From assembly GCA_029204225.1 (NCBI GenBank), contig CM055113.1, forward strand, positions 3,177,194 to 3,241,193: a stretch of 64,000 nt of DNA. The letters run 5' to 3'. Position 1 is the first letter of the stretch. Every line of letters begins with the position of its first letter. The notes under the pieces are model-generated. The model was not told the DNA's origin. It did no database searches and saw only the letters and a list, made by a program, of their open reading frames with translations. This stretch comes from Diphasiastrum complanatum. Lineage: Eukaryota; Streptophyta; Lycopodiopsida; Lycopodiales; Lycopodiaceae. Below, piece by piece: positions 10,430 through 20,624 of the stretch. The position numbers and the translations under genes were made by a program.

Positions 10430-11760
10430 ATCCACATTGTGGACGAGAAGACAGCCTTCTTGCATGGTGAGTTAGACAAAGAGGTCTACATGGATCAACC
10501 CCCAAGATATGTCTCGAATTCACTTCCTAATTATGTATGTAGAATGCATAGGAGTATCTATGGTCTAAAGCAGTCAGCTCGACAACGGTCCAAAAAGAAA
10601 GATCAAGCCCTAAAATCCTTGGGATTCAAGCCATTGATGGCCTATTCCAATGTGTATGTAAGAATTATAGATGGGAAGATTATCATTGTGGTTGTGTATG
10701 TGGACAACACTCTCATACTCTGCAAGAGTGAGAGGCTGATTGCTAAAGTGAACAATGACATCTCGAAATATTTCAAGATTGTAGATTTGGGAGAAGCAAG
10801 GTGCTACCTTGTCTTCCAGATTGATAGAGACTTTGAGGGAGGTAAGTTGTACATTCATCAGTCCAGATACACCCAGAAAATCCTAGAGGATTTTGGGATG
10901 TTGAATTGCAAAGGAGCGAATACTCCAATGCTTACAAAAATAGTACTGACGAACAAAAATTGTTCGAGGACTGAAGAAGAGAGAGAGTTGATGCAGGTCA
11001 CACCTTATAGGAAACCGATAGGATCATTGATGTACCTTGCAGATAACACACATCCTAAAGTTGCTTATGCTATGTTCAAGATGAGCCAATTTTGCATGAA
11101 TCCAAGCTCGGCACATTGGAAGATTGTAGCAAATTTTGCAGTATCTTCAATTAGCAAGGGATTTTGGTTTGTGTTATTGTCGTGATGCAGGGTTCCAGAT
11201 GATTTCCTACAGTGATGCTAGCTGGGCATCCCTCAAGGACGACTATAAAAGTGTCTAAGGAGGATGCACCATCGCGTCAGGAGCAGCAATTCTCTGGGTC
11301 AGCAAGAAATAGACAATTGTAGCTCAGTCATCCTGTGAAGCAGAGTACGTTGCAGCAGCAAAGATGGTCAATGAGATAATATGGCTCAAATAGTTCCTTG
11401 ACAACTTGTGCAAAACGAGAAACAAACCTTTGGTTTTGTAGATCGACAACACATCTACAATGCATCTGACAAAAGACCTTGTGTTTCACTCAAATACAAA
11501 ACACATCGCGATCAAGTACCACTTGATCAGGGATCTGATTGGGAAGAAGATGTTGCAAACTACCTTCATTGGAACGAAAGACAAGGCTGTTGACATTTTC
11601 ACAAAGGCCTTAGACAAATGTCTGTTCGATAAACAAAGGAGCAGTGTTGGAATCGTCAAGCTATCATGCTTTGAGAGGGAACTGAAGAAACAAAATGTTT
11701 CTATTGCCAAAACTTTGCTAGCTTTCAATCATGAACCTTTCACAAAAGATGACAAGACAT
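10430..11760 (+). pseudogene. Copia reverse transcriptase and RNase H of the mosaic, copy A
   Basis: It picks up inside the RT at VDEKTAFLHGELDKEVYMDQP, then CRMHRSIYGLKQSARQ and VVVYVDNTLILC. The catalytic YVDD is YVDN, so the RT is inactive. GANTPM and PYRKPIGSLMYL follow. A frameshift near 11135 leads into RNase H (YSDASWASL, SCEAEYVAAAK, HIAIKYHLIRD, VDIFTKALDK), with internal stops near 11258, 11311 and 11391. The RT start before FLHGEL is absent, replaced by the Gypsy segment. Confidence 0.88.
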
Positions 11761-11780
11761 GACACGACACGACACGACAC
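11761..11780. repeat. (GACAC)4 microsatellite, copy A
   Basis: Four perfect GACAC units just after the RNase H remnant. Copy B has three. Confidence 0.9.
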
Positions 11781-12615
11781 AATACGAAATTAGTCATGCT
11801 CCTCAACTAACGAAGAAGATCAGCCAAGTACCATGGGGTACAAATGTCAGATCAGATATCATGACATCAGCAGAAGCACTCTAGATCATGGCTAATCTAC
11901 CACTCTTGTAATTTGTGATTAGTTGTAGATGTTTAATCACTCTAATCTAGAAATTACACGGCACAACTATATACTTTCTGTTTGATAAATAATATAGTAT
12001 GCTAGTAAGCAAAACAAGAAGTCAAAAGACAAAAATATAGAATACATGTCCACGAGACAATTTTGTAATAGGATTTGTAGATCCAGAAGTCTACTAGTAA
12101 GCGAGACGTAATTCATGAGAGAACTGTATTTCTCTCACACCAACGCACTGCTTGGATCTGTCATGCAGTGCTTGAAGAATCAACAAGATCAATAGATAAT
12201 TTTTTAGTTGTTGCACACATTATTATTCTATATGATTATATGATCTTGAATGTATTTTTGTCTTCTGCTATTTGTGTGTCTGATTCACTTGCTCATTTAA
12301 TTTTGCACTTCGATTTGATATTGTTGAATGTTATATTATTCTGTTAATGTAGAATAGCAGTGTCTGTTACTCTTTGAAAGATTGTAGGAATGATATAGCC
12401 GATAGTGGCCAGCAATCATATCTGAATTCCTGCCAAACTAATCTTGTTCACGAATCCTTTCGCTTCGTGCTTCGCTTCACAATCACATGGGTATAAGGAA
12501 ATAATTTGAGTTTCATGAAATTGTTCGTGAATCGTTCGAGATTTTGTTTTATTAGTTTCTCACCAGAGTTTTTCTAGCAAGAATTTGCATTTTCTAAGTG
12601 CATTTCTTGCATCAT
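11781..12615. other. Non-coding segment after the mosaic, probable degraded 3' LTR, copy A
   Basis: Lies where the mosaic's 3' LTR should be. It is AT-rich with no open frame. I cannot find a matching 5' LTR upstream of 8612, so the LTR call is positional only. Confidence 0.4.
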
Positions 12616-12620
12616 TTACT

Positions 12621-13713
12621 TAGCATTTGACTCACACTAAGCAAATTCTTGGTAATAGATGGAATAAACAAGACATCCTCGAAATGAACATTCCTATTTG
12701 CAGAAAGATAAATAGGACTTGTGCCAATCCCTTTGATTGCACACTCACCATCATTGGCCGTTTAGATCACCCTCTTGTCATCTCCATATGCCAACAAAGA
12801 AGTGAAGTACTCATGTGAGAACTTGCTCCACTATCAATCCACCAAGGATCTAGATCTCCATCATTAACAAGCATACATGAAGATATCACAAAAGCATCAT
12901 CATTTGCATCTTGAACATCCAAACCATTCTCATCAAGAGTAAGATTACCTTGCTTGTCTCCTTGATCTCTCTTCTTCTTGTAGCACTCACTCGCAAAGTG
13001 TCCTTTGAATCCACAATAGAAGCATTTGAGCTTTGCTCTATCCTTCTTTTTGCCAATTGATCTTGCCCTTTAGACCACTTACTTTTGCTTTTGCCCTTGA
13101 TGAACATAGCCTCCTGTTGATATAGATATACCTCTTGCTTGAAGCCTATATTCTTCATTGACCAAGATCTCTTAAAGATCAATCAAACTTGAAAAAGTTC
13201 TTTGAATAGCAAAGACTTGAACAATTTTAGCATGAGCATCTAACAATCCATTAAGAATAACTTGAACTAGCTCTCCTTCCTTAATGCTTTCATCAATGCA
13301 AGACAACCCATCATTCAATGCTTTCATCCTAAAAAAAAAAAGTACTTGGACTTTCTTCATTCTTTTGCAAACAAGAATAGATTTTTTCTCTTAGAGTTCA
13401 ACACTCTAGAAGTAAACTTGGATTCATAAAGCTTCTTCAATGAATTCCAAGCTTCCAAAGATGATGTGCACTTACTAACTTCCTTGAGAAGCTCATTGGT
13501 AACATTCATCTTTATCATGTGTAGAGCCTTCTTGGCCCTCTTGTCATACCTCACTTGATCTTGTTGTGTTGTTGGTCTCTCCTCCAAATCTAGAATAGTA
13601 TCCAAAGCATCATTCATCTCAAGAAGTGACTCCATCCTCACTTTCCACAATGAATAATTACTTGAGGTAAGCCTATCATTGGCTTCCAACATGACTCCAA
13701 TTGAGGTTGCCAT
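12621..13713 (-). pseudogene. Copia gag-protease remnant, minus strand, copy A
   Basis: Reading from 13713 leftward: ATG, then SNYSLWKVRMESLLEMN and the gag core, a frameshift near 13360, the VQVILNGLLDAHA segment, a basic stretch, the zinc knuckle CFYCGFKGHFASEC, and the protease motif WWIDSGASSH near 12830. It ends near SVSQ, where unrelated sequence begins. It is related to Copia-2 but clearly older. Frameshifts and stops make it dead, and everything after the protease is missing. Confidence 0.85.
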
Positions 13714-14303
13714 GTAGCAATGACATGATCTTCTTTTTAAACCTATTTCAGTGCACAAAGAACTCCTTTGAACAACAACAAATGCTTTCAAAAGAAATCA
13801 CAAAGATTTGAAACTATCTCAAAAATTCTCTTCTAGCACTTATACCAAGCAAATCGACACATAGAATCATGGAATCTTGATCAACCTATGATCTACCCTC
13901 AATATAATGACTTTTGCCACTTCCTAAGATTGAAATACACTCAAATAAAGTCCAAAAACCTCACTATTTAGAGATCCAATCAAAACTAGGCTTTTGTCGA
14001 AATCACAAAAGGTTGACTTTTCCAATCTACATGCAAATGCTGAAATTTTGATTATGCAATCTAACAGCCACCACTAGGGCTAATCCAATGATGCATAAAT
14101 TGGCCTAAATCCAATATGTGAAATCATAAAATGGAATTGATCAAGTTTGAAAACCTGTATAGGGTTTTGATCTACAAAAGATCCAATCTACAAAAGCAAA
14201 AAACTCGATTTTGGTGTGGAATCCCCTCTAGCATGCTCTAGTCTTGATATCTTCACCAAATCATTGATAGAACTAATTTCCTCCTTCAAAATCTGAAACA
14301 CAA

Positions 14304-14600
14304 GCTCTAATAGCATGTGAAAGATTTCAGATCATTATGATCCAATCCACTTGAAAGATCATTGGTTAGAAAGAGAAATACACTACCAATCTCACCAATG
14401 TAAAAAACTCAGCATCTACACACAAAATGAGATGCAAACACTATTAGAACTTGATCAAACTTGAATGAAATGATAAAGTGTTGTTGCTGACCGTACAAAA
14501 CCACCAAGCTATTGTATTTCACACGTATGAATCCAAAAATAACAAACATAGATCATTCTACACATAAAATTGCATGCAATCACAAGCATAGTGCACCAAT
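14304..14600 (-). mobile_element. Degraded primer site (14304-14315) and LTR start, copy A
   Basis: GCTCTAATAGCA is a decayed reverse complement of the initiator-Met primer site, and TGTGAAAGATTTC follows at 14316 as an LTR edge. It belongs to the gag remnant at 12621-13713. Inside are features shared with the Copia-2 LTR, such as a CCGTAC then TTTCACACGT stretch (about 14490-14526). The LTR is interrupted near 14600 by another Copia fragment. Confidence 0.6.
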
Positions 14601-15000
14601 GGACAGTCGAACCGAGAGAACCATGTATAAGCATGATCTTGTATATCCATTTGCAAGTGATAGGTGCATCTTACCATCAGGTATCTCAACCAAGTTACAC
14701 GTCCTATTTTTCAATATAGCTTCCATTTCTATTTCCATAGCTTCACGCCACTCCTTGTGCTCCTTTGCTTTATCAAAAGTTTTTTGTTCTTAAGCCTTGA
14801 GAATAGAACCCAGAAGGGCTACATTCATCTCTAATCTTGCAGGAGGTTCTACTTGATCTTCTAAGCTCTCCCTGCTCACTTGATTCAGGAGTATCTCCCT
14901 TATTAGCATCACTTTTTACTGACAAGTACCACTTAGGCACTCTCCTAGGAATCTCATTATTGACCCTGTCTTTTCCAAACTGAAATTGGATGTTCCTCAC
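14600..15000 (-). pseudogene. Copia integrase-RT linker fragment, minus strand, copy A
   Basis: The reading from 15000 leftward gives a linker with RRSSRTS and, after a stop and frameshift, EHKEWREAMEIEMEAILKN and LVEIPDGK. This is the start of a Copia RT region (usual pattern: W..AM..E..AL..N.TW.LV.LP.GK). It is a short orphan piece with no RT core. Confidence 0.75.
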
Positions 15001-15180
15001 ACGTGTCTAAGCACCTGATTCCGTGCAGTACCAAGTCAGACCCAATCAATGTCCTTTTGATCTCTTTTGATCCAAGATTGAACAAGATAGCTAGGAAAAT
15101 GGGCCTTGACAACTTCTAGCTCAAGATTGATGAAAAAAATTTCACTTAGATGGACCAAAATGCATGGTAACCTTAGGTAG

Positions 15181-15760
15181 GCTTTGATACCATTTTGAAT
15201 TCACACGTGTGGATTGTCCACAACATTTACTTGTGATCTCCTAAGGTGTGTAGATGCACCAAGATCAAGATTAGATTGAGATTCAAGATCAATCTTAGAT
15301 CCTATGGCAAAAACACACTACTACATGCATTCAATCACTTCCAACTCTCACTCACATGTGTAGGAAGTGTTCAAAAAATAATCTAAGTAAAACCAAGCTG
15401 CTCTCCTCGAGTAGAGAGATAAAAAGCATCATGAGCTCTCGGGTAAAGAGAGAAAGCTAGAAATCCAATAACTCACAAAATCCATAAAATCACCAAATCA
15501 ATTAGCTTCAAAATGAGGAGTACAATGATACTAGTAGACCCACGAGCTACCACTATGCTTAACTATGATTGGACCATACTTTGTCAACTCTTGATCCTAT
15601 TGGACCATTGATCCATGCACCTCTTAATTCTATTGGACTATATTCAAGCACACCTCAATTTCCTATTGGACCTCACAAGGTTCCACCTCTAAATCCTATT
15701 GGACCTCTTGGAATTCATCAAACAAAAGCTCTACACTTGTCTACACTCTAATTGGGACGT
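15181..15760 (-). mobile_element. Primer site remnant (15181-15192) and LTR with CCAAT-type repeats, copy A
   Basis: GCTTTGATACCA is a one-mismatch reverse complement of the initiator-Met primer site, and an LTR-like edge TGAATTCACACGTG follows at about 15196. The LTR holds the palindrome CACACGTGTG (15202-15211) and a degenerate series of about 35 bp at 15571-15720 built on CCTATTGGACC, which reads as CCAAT on the minus strand. Confidence 0.55.
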
Positions 15761-15923
15761 GTTTAGCCTCTTACTCTATTTTGGCTCAATAGTGGCATTA
15801 CAAGTGGAAATGCATAATTTGCCATCTATGCCAAATTTATTCCTATCAACATCCTACACCTAGATGCTTGATGTAAAAAAAAAAAGACCCCTATATCTAA
15901 CATAGATAATCTTTTTCAATTCT

Positions 15924-16641
15924 TCACATAATGCCTGGATGCTTCTGCTTTCCATTGGTCTTCTTTTTGCCCTTGAATGAGAAATTGGCTTTCTCATCAT
16001 CATCCTGCAAAGACAAGGAACTCATCCTAGATTTTGCATGGAGCATCCTACACTCTTCAACCACTAATACACTGTGAAGTTTTTCTATAGTTGGCAAAGT
16101 GTCTTTCTTGGATGGCAAAACTTTGGACCAAATTTGCAAAGTCATCTTCTAGACCATTAAGAACAATTTGTACAAGCTCTCCATCATGAATCTTCTCTCC
16201 AATGGAAGCCAACTCCCTATTTAGAGACTTGATTTTGAGTACATAATCCTGTGCACTCTCCTCACTTCTCTTCATGCTTTGCAAAATCTGATTTCTAAGC
16301 ATGAGTACTCTTGAAGTGTTACTAGATTCATAGATTGATTTTAAAGACTCCCAAGCCTCTTCAGCACTAGTACATGCTGATACTTCTCTCAACAAATCAT
16401 TGCTCACATTCATCTTCACACAATGAAGTGCAAGCCTAGATCTCTTCTTGTATCTAGCTAACTCCTGTGCACCTAGAGGTTCATCTTTATCTTCAATCAA
16501 GAACTCATGAAGGTCTTGGAGCACCAAGAGTGACTCCATCCTAACCTTCCAAATAGCATAATTTGTAGAATTCAATCTCTCACTAGCTTCTAGAAGGTAT
16601 GCTCCAGCACATCCCATCTTACTAGTGACTTCTACAAACAA
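15924..16641 (-). pseudogene. Copia gag remnant, minus strand, copy A only
   Basis: Reading from 16641 leftward: LLEASERLNSTNYAIWKVRM opens a Copia gag core that runs through TSRVLMLRNQIL and VQIVLNGLEDDFANLV to FAIQERHFANYRK. A frameshift near 16085 then continues in a second frame into the basic KGKKKTNGKQK. It is about 40% of a gag-pol length at most; protease, integrase and RT are missing at a break near 15.9 kb. Absent from copy B because of the 3.3-kb deletion. Confidence 0.85.
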
Positions 16642-17410
16642 GAAATAGATTTGATTGACTTGAAACTCACAAAGGTCTCACACTTGCAGTGTTTCACTCA
16701 AATTTGATTTCTAATCCAACAAATGGACTTATAATCACAGTTCTATCACTCCCTCACAAAGCTGGAATGAAGATAAGATGAAGTGAAAACTACTTTCAAA
16801 CAAATCTTGCCAAGAAATGGATTTGATTGTCTCTAGAAACTCACTAAGGTCTCTCTCTTGTAGTTTTTCACTCAAATTAGTTTTCTAATCCAACAAATGG
16901 ACTTATAATCTCAGTTCTAGCTATCCCTCACAAATTTGAAATGAAGATAAGATGATGTGAAATCTACTTACAATCAAATCTTGCCAATTTTGGCTATTTT
17001 TGGACAAAAAAATGACTTAATCTCTTTCTTCCTTCTTGGTGTACTTTCAAGACCTGTTTTTAAACTTAAGAGGACTTGAACTCAGCCTAGATTAATTAGA
17101 TTCCATGAAACAAATTCAAATCTAATCAATGGCAAATGATCTTGGTAGATTATCTAGGATCTCCACCAAAAATTACACCAACAGCTCACAAATTGAAATT
17201 TTTTTGGATCAAATGAATACCATGCATTAAATGCAGGTTCAGAGGTGCCCACACATGTGGACAGTACGGATTTGGACCCCTACCAAGTTTGGGATCAAAT
17301 CTCCTCACCAAAATCAAGATTCTAGCTTGCCCTCTCAATACTAGTTTTTAGCACCAAAACTTGCTAAAAATGGATTTGCATTAGATCAATGGCTTATGCT
17401 CTTGTACTTG

Positions 17411-18123
17411 GCTCTAATACCATGTGAAATTACTGTACTTTAGGACCATAAATGGATTTACAAAAGATCCACATGAGTGATTGGATGCTTGCTTAACAAT
17501 CTATCAGAAAACTAGACACAAAAAAGTTGATCTAGATTGGCAATTTGACAAACAACAAGCATTAACAATGACAAGCATTGATCAACATTGAAATCCGAGC
17601 CCACACTCGTGTACTACAGGCTGTAGTACGGCCTTCAACCTGAGAAACAGGTAGAAATTGATTTGGTTTCATTTGGATCACAAGAACTCAATGTACATAG
17701 TGAACTAGCTTGAGATTGCCAATGAGCTATGAAAATTTTCTATCTTCTCACTATGGAGAGAGGGAATACATAGCAAATTCGACTTCCTTCTTGAAGTTAG
17801 GTGGATTTCCAGCATGCAATAAGGAAGTTAACTCACTCTCCTTGACCTAAAATGAAACCTTAGTCTATTTCCTAGAGTTATGCTTGGTAGGTACCTAGTT
17901 GGTCAAATTTTCACCTTAAACTTATGTGTAGGTCCTATAAAGTAGGGATGACCACCAAATAGACATGACCAACTCTCTTGACTTGACCTAACCTATATTA
18001 GGAGTGGGTTGCCACGTGGCATCTTGGCCTTACATGTGTGGAACCCAATTATACACAATATTTAAAATGTTCCACATGGTCTTTGATCAAGCTAGATTTG
18101 CCAATTTTTGGCAATTCTTCACA
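17411..18123 (-). mobile_element. Primer site (17411-17422) and LTR (17423-18123) of a Copia element, copy A only
   Basis: GCTCTAATACCA is a one-mismatch reverse complement of the initiator-Met primer site. The LTR runs from TGTGAA to TTCACA, about 701 bp with matching inverted ends, and abuts the Helentron-like relic on the right. This is the 5' LTR of the minus-strand gag remnant at 15924-16641. The 3' LTR is lost. Confidence 0.72.
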
Positions 18124-19231
18124 TTAATGGAGCAGATGGCATTTTTCGGACTAGAACAATGACCTCTACAGAAGATATTGTATGGATACAATTTGACAAG
18201 CATGAAATAGGTAAAAAAAACTCGAGAAAATTATAGACATATGTACAAAACCACTAACATAAACAAAATATGGACTCCAATACATCGACTTACGAAAGAA
18301 TTTCAAATTGGCCAATCCGTATTTAATAAAATTACAAGAAAACAATTTCCAATCAGAATAGCAATAGCAAGAACAATACACCGAGCACAAGGTCTAACAA
18401 TAACCGAACTAGCATTTAATCCCATAAAAGTTTCAAAACATGGTTTGATTTACACAGCTCTAACACGTGTTAAAAAACCAAAGAATTTATACATCACATC
18501 GCCATTAATTTCTGAACACTTTAAAATCGATATATCTGTCCAACAAGAAATGACACATCTCAAAACCACCGCAAAATGGACCTCCCATATTCCGAATATG
18601 TATACATACACAAAAACACATCTTATTATTCAATCACTGAACACTAGATCATTATCTAAATACAAATACAGTATTCTAAATCACCATAATCTAATGGCAT
18701 CAGACATATTGTGTTTACAAGAAACACGAACCCCTCATCATGAACAACTTTTTGCAACAATCTTTGAAACCTTTTACAATTATGCTTTTATAGGATCAAC
18801 ACTATTGTATTGTAAAACTCAACACCTTGAACACATTGAATTATGTAATACATTGCACACTGAAATCATTCATGCCACATTCACTTATAAAACCTACAGT
18901 ATACACATACTTGCAATATACAGACAACCAAATTCTAGCATTTCCACATTTATTGAACAATTAAACACTACTTACCAACATTCCAAAAACCATGCCAATT
19001 GTTATAATTGGCGACATGAATATTGATACCTTAAGCATAAATACCAATTTCCAAAAACTTGCGTCCATTACGTTTCAACATAATATACAACTAACTTTCA
19101 GACAAGTAACCACTATATATGGCACACACTTGGATCATGTCTGGACAAATATAAAAAATTCAAAAATTCTATCAGGATCTACATACGCTTATTGGTCGGA
19201 TCATTCACCCATATATTACATATGTAATTAA
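18124..19231 (+). pseudogene. Helitron2/Helentron-like helicase-endonuclease relic, copy A
   Basis: The left edge is cut by the Copia LTR. The first part reads NGADGIFR and, after a frameshift, WTPIHRLTKEF, then ARTIHRAQGLT and YTALTRVKKPKNLY. These match the last motifs of a Pif1-type (SF1B) DNA helicase. About 40 residues later an endonuclease/exonuclease/phosphatase fold begins: SLNTRSL, DILCLQET with the catalytic Glu, AIYRQPNS, then in another frame VIIGDMNID, THLDHVWTN and SDHSPIYYI. A helicase followed by such an endonuclease is the arrangement described for Helentrons (Helitron2). The Rep domain and most of the helicase are missing. Confidence 0.8.
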
Positions 19232-19276
19232 AAAACCTTGAACAAAGTGCAATTTACCACTTATTGCAAAGGTAGG

Positions 19277-19298
19277 GCCTCGTGGCTTGCCACAAGGC
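19277..19298 (+). repeat. Hairpin after the endonuclease, probable Helentron 3' terminus, copy A
   Basis: Arms GCCTCGTGGC and GCCACAAGGC (one mismatch) around a TT loop, 46 bp past the endonuclease stop. Helitron-group elements carry a short hairpin just inside the 3' end. The exact terminus is not established. Confidence 0.6.
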
Positions 19299-19309
19299 AC
19301 TTGTTTATA

Positions 19310-20356
19310 TAATGTCAAATAACTTCAAGTTTGAAGGCCTGTTTTTAACTTCTAAGAAAGTATTATGAAAGAGCTCATTAATTATTACAATGACTGCAAT
19401 ATTTATGATTCTTGAGCAGTGAGAGATTGCAAAGCTAACAACTATATTCACTGAAAGAAGTAATTGCGGTTTTCAGATTTAATAATTCTGTGAGGCCTTT
19501 ATATGATTTTATATAAGGAAAATGAACTAAACCTTATAACGGCCATAACTTTTGCATTTCAAGTCGGATTTAAATGAACCGAAAAGCAAAAGTGAGTAGA
19601 ATCACGTGATGAATCTATTGTTGTTGAAAGAAACAGTTTTTGAATAATTGATTGGAGGTTACTAAGCTATCAGGAATTTAATAAAGAACAAGTCCTACAG
19701 TCGGATATATAATAAGTCTTTATTATATCTATATCAGCTTTTTGGAACATACAAGCTGAATATTATCCCCAAAATTGTTGGAACACACAATTTGGGATGT
19801 TACTTTGAAGAAAAAAAAAGAGGAAACATTGTTGAAACATACAATGTTGATGCCATACTTTTACTTGTACTTGAGGGGTTTTAAATAATGAAAATTGAGT
19901 AAATATACTATGAACTAATATAAAGATACTGGGAAACAAGGATGGGATGTCTGTTACTATAAATTGTTGAAACTTTCATCAAATCCCTGAACATGATCGT
20001 TGAAGCATACTCAATTTTCTATCAGAATTATACTATCAAGAATCAATTATCTATATATATATTAACATTGAGTACACATTAGATGAAGAGTGCTGGGCTA
20101 CTGTAGATAGTGAGATTAGTGAAACTATTACTGACTTGTTACCTGAAGGTAGCTATTCTATTTTAGCCCCGTTACATTTATGAAGAGTTTGGAACACTCT
20201 TTTATATAAAATACAGTGTATGCTATAAATATTCAGGATTGACAGATACAGAATCATTGATACTCGCGTAAAGTGAGATCTGATACTTGATTTTGCTGAT
20301 CTACCCCTTTGAACATTTCTAGTTAGTTCAATCCCTTGCTAGAAAATAGTTTAACA
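19310..20356 (+). mobile_element. Gypsy-type LTR end and flanking non-coding DNA, copy A
   Basis: The segment ends TTTAACA at 20356. A TATATAAAATA stretch near 20201 is a plausible TATA box. An upstream stretch reading GGCCATAACTTTTGCATTTC (about 19541) is of a kind common in plant Gypsy LTRs. The LTR start is not defined, and no second LTR follows the gag relic. Confidence 0.45.
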
Positions 20357-20357
20357 T

Positions 20358-20377
20358 TGGTGTGTCTGCCAGGAGCC
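20358..20377 (+). promoter_or_regulatory. Candidate Gypsy primer-binding site, copy A
   Basis: TGGTGTGTCTGCCAGGAGCC follows the LTR end after one base, the position of a primer-binding site. The primer tRNA was not identified. Confidence 0.45.
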
Positions 20378-20624
20378 AAGATTTGAGAAGGGATAAGATT
20401 TGTATTTGATGGCCATTTATCCTCTCCCATGAAAAGTACCAATGATGGATTTTATTTATAGGATTTTATTCTACCAAGAATGAAAATGAACTCCAAAACA
20501 AATTGGGTGTTAAGATTTCTTTTATGATTGTGTGATTCTCTCTTTTAATTATTTTGAATGACTTGATATGGGTCTATTGAATGAATTCTATGATTTTGGG
20601 ATCTATATTATCTTTTTGATATAA

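Noticed and set aside
15569-15751. Frame with a repeating Pro-Ile-Gly-Pro-Leu peptide
   Set aside because: The peptide repeats are a by-product of the CCTATTGGACC series in an LTR; it is on the strand opposite to the element.
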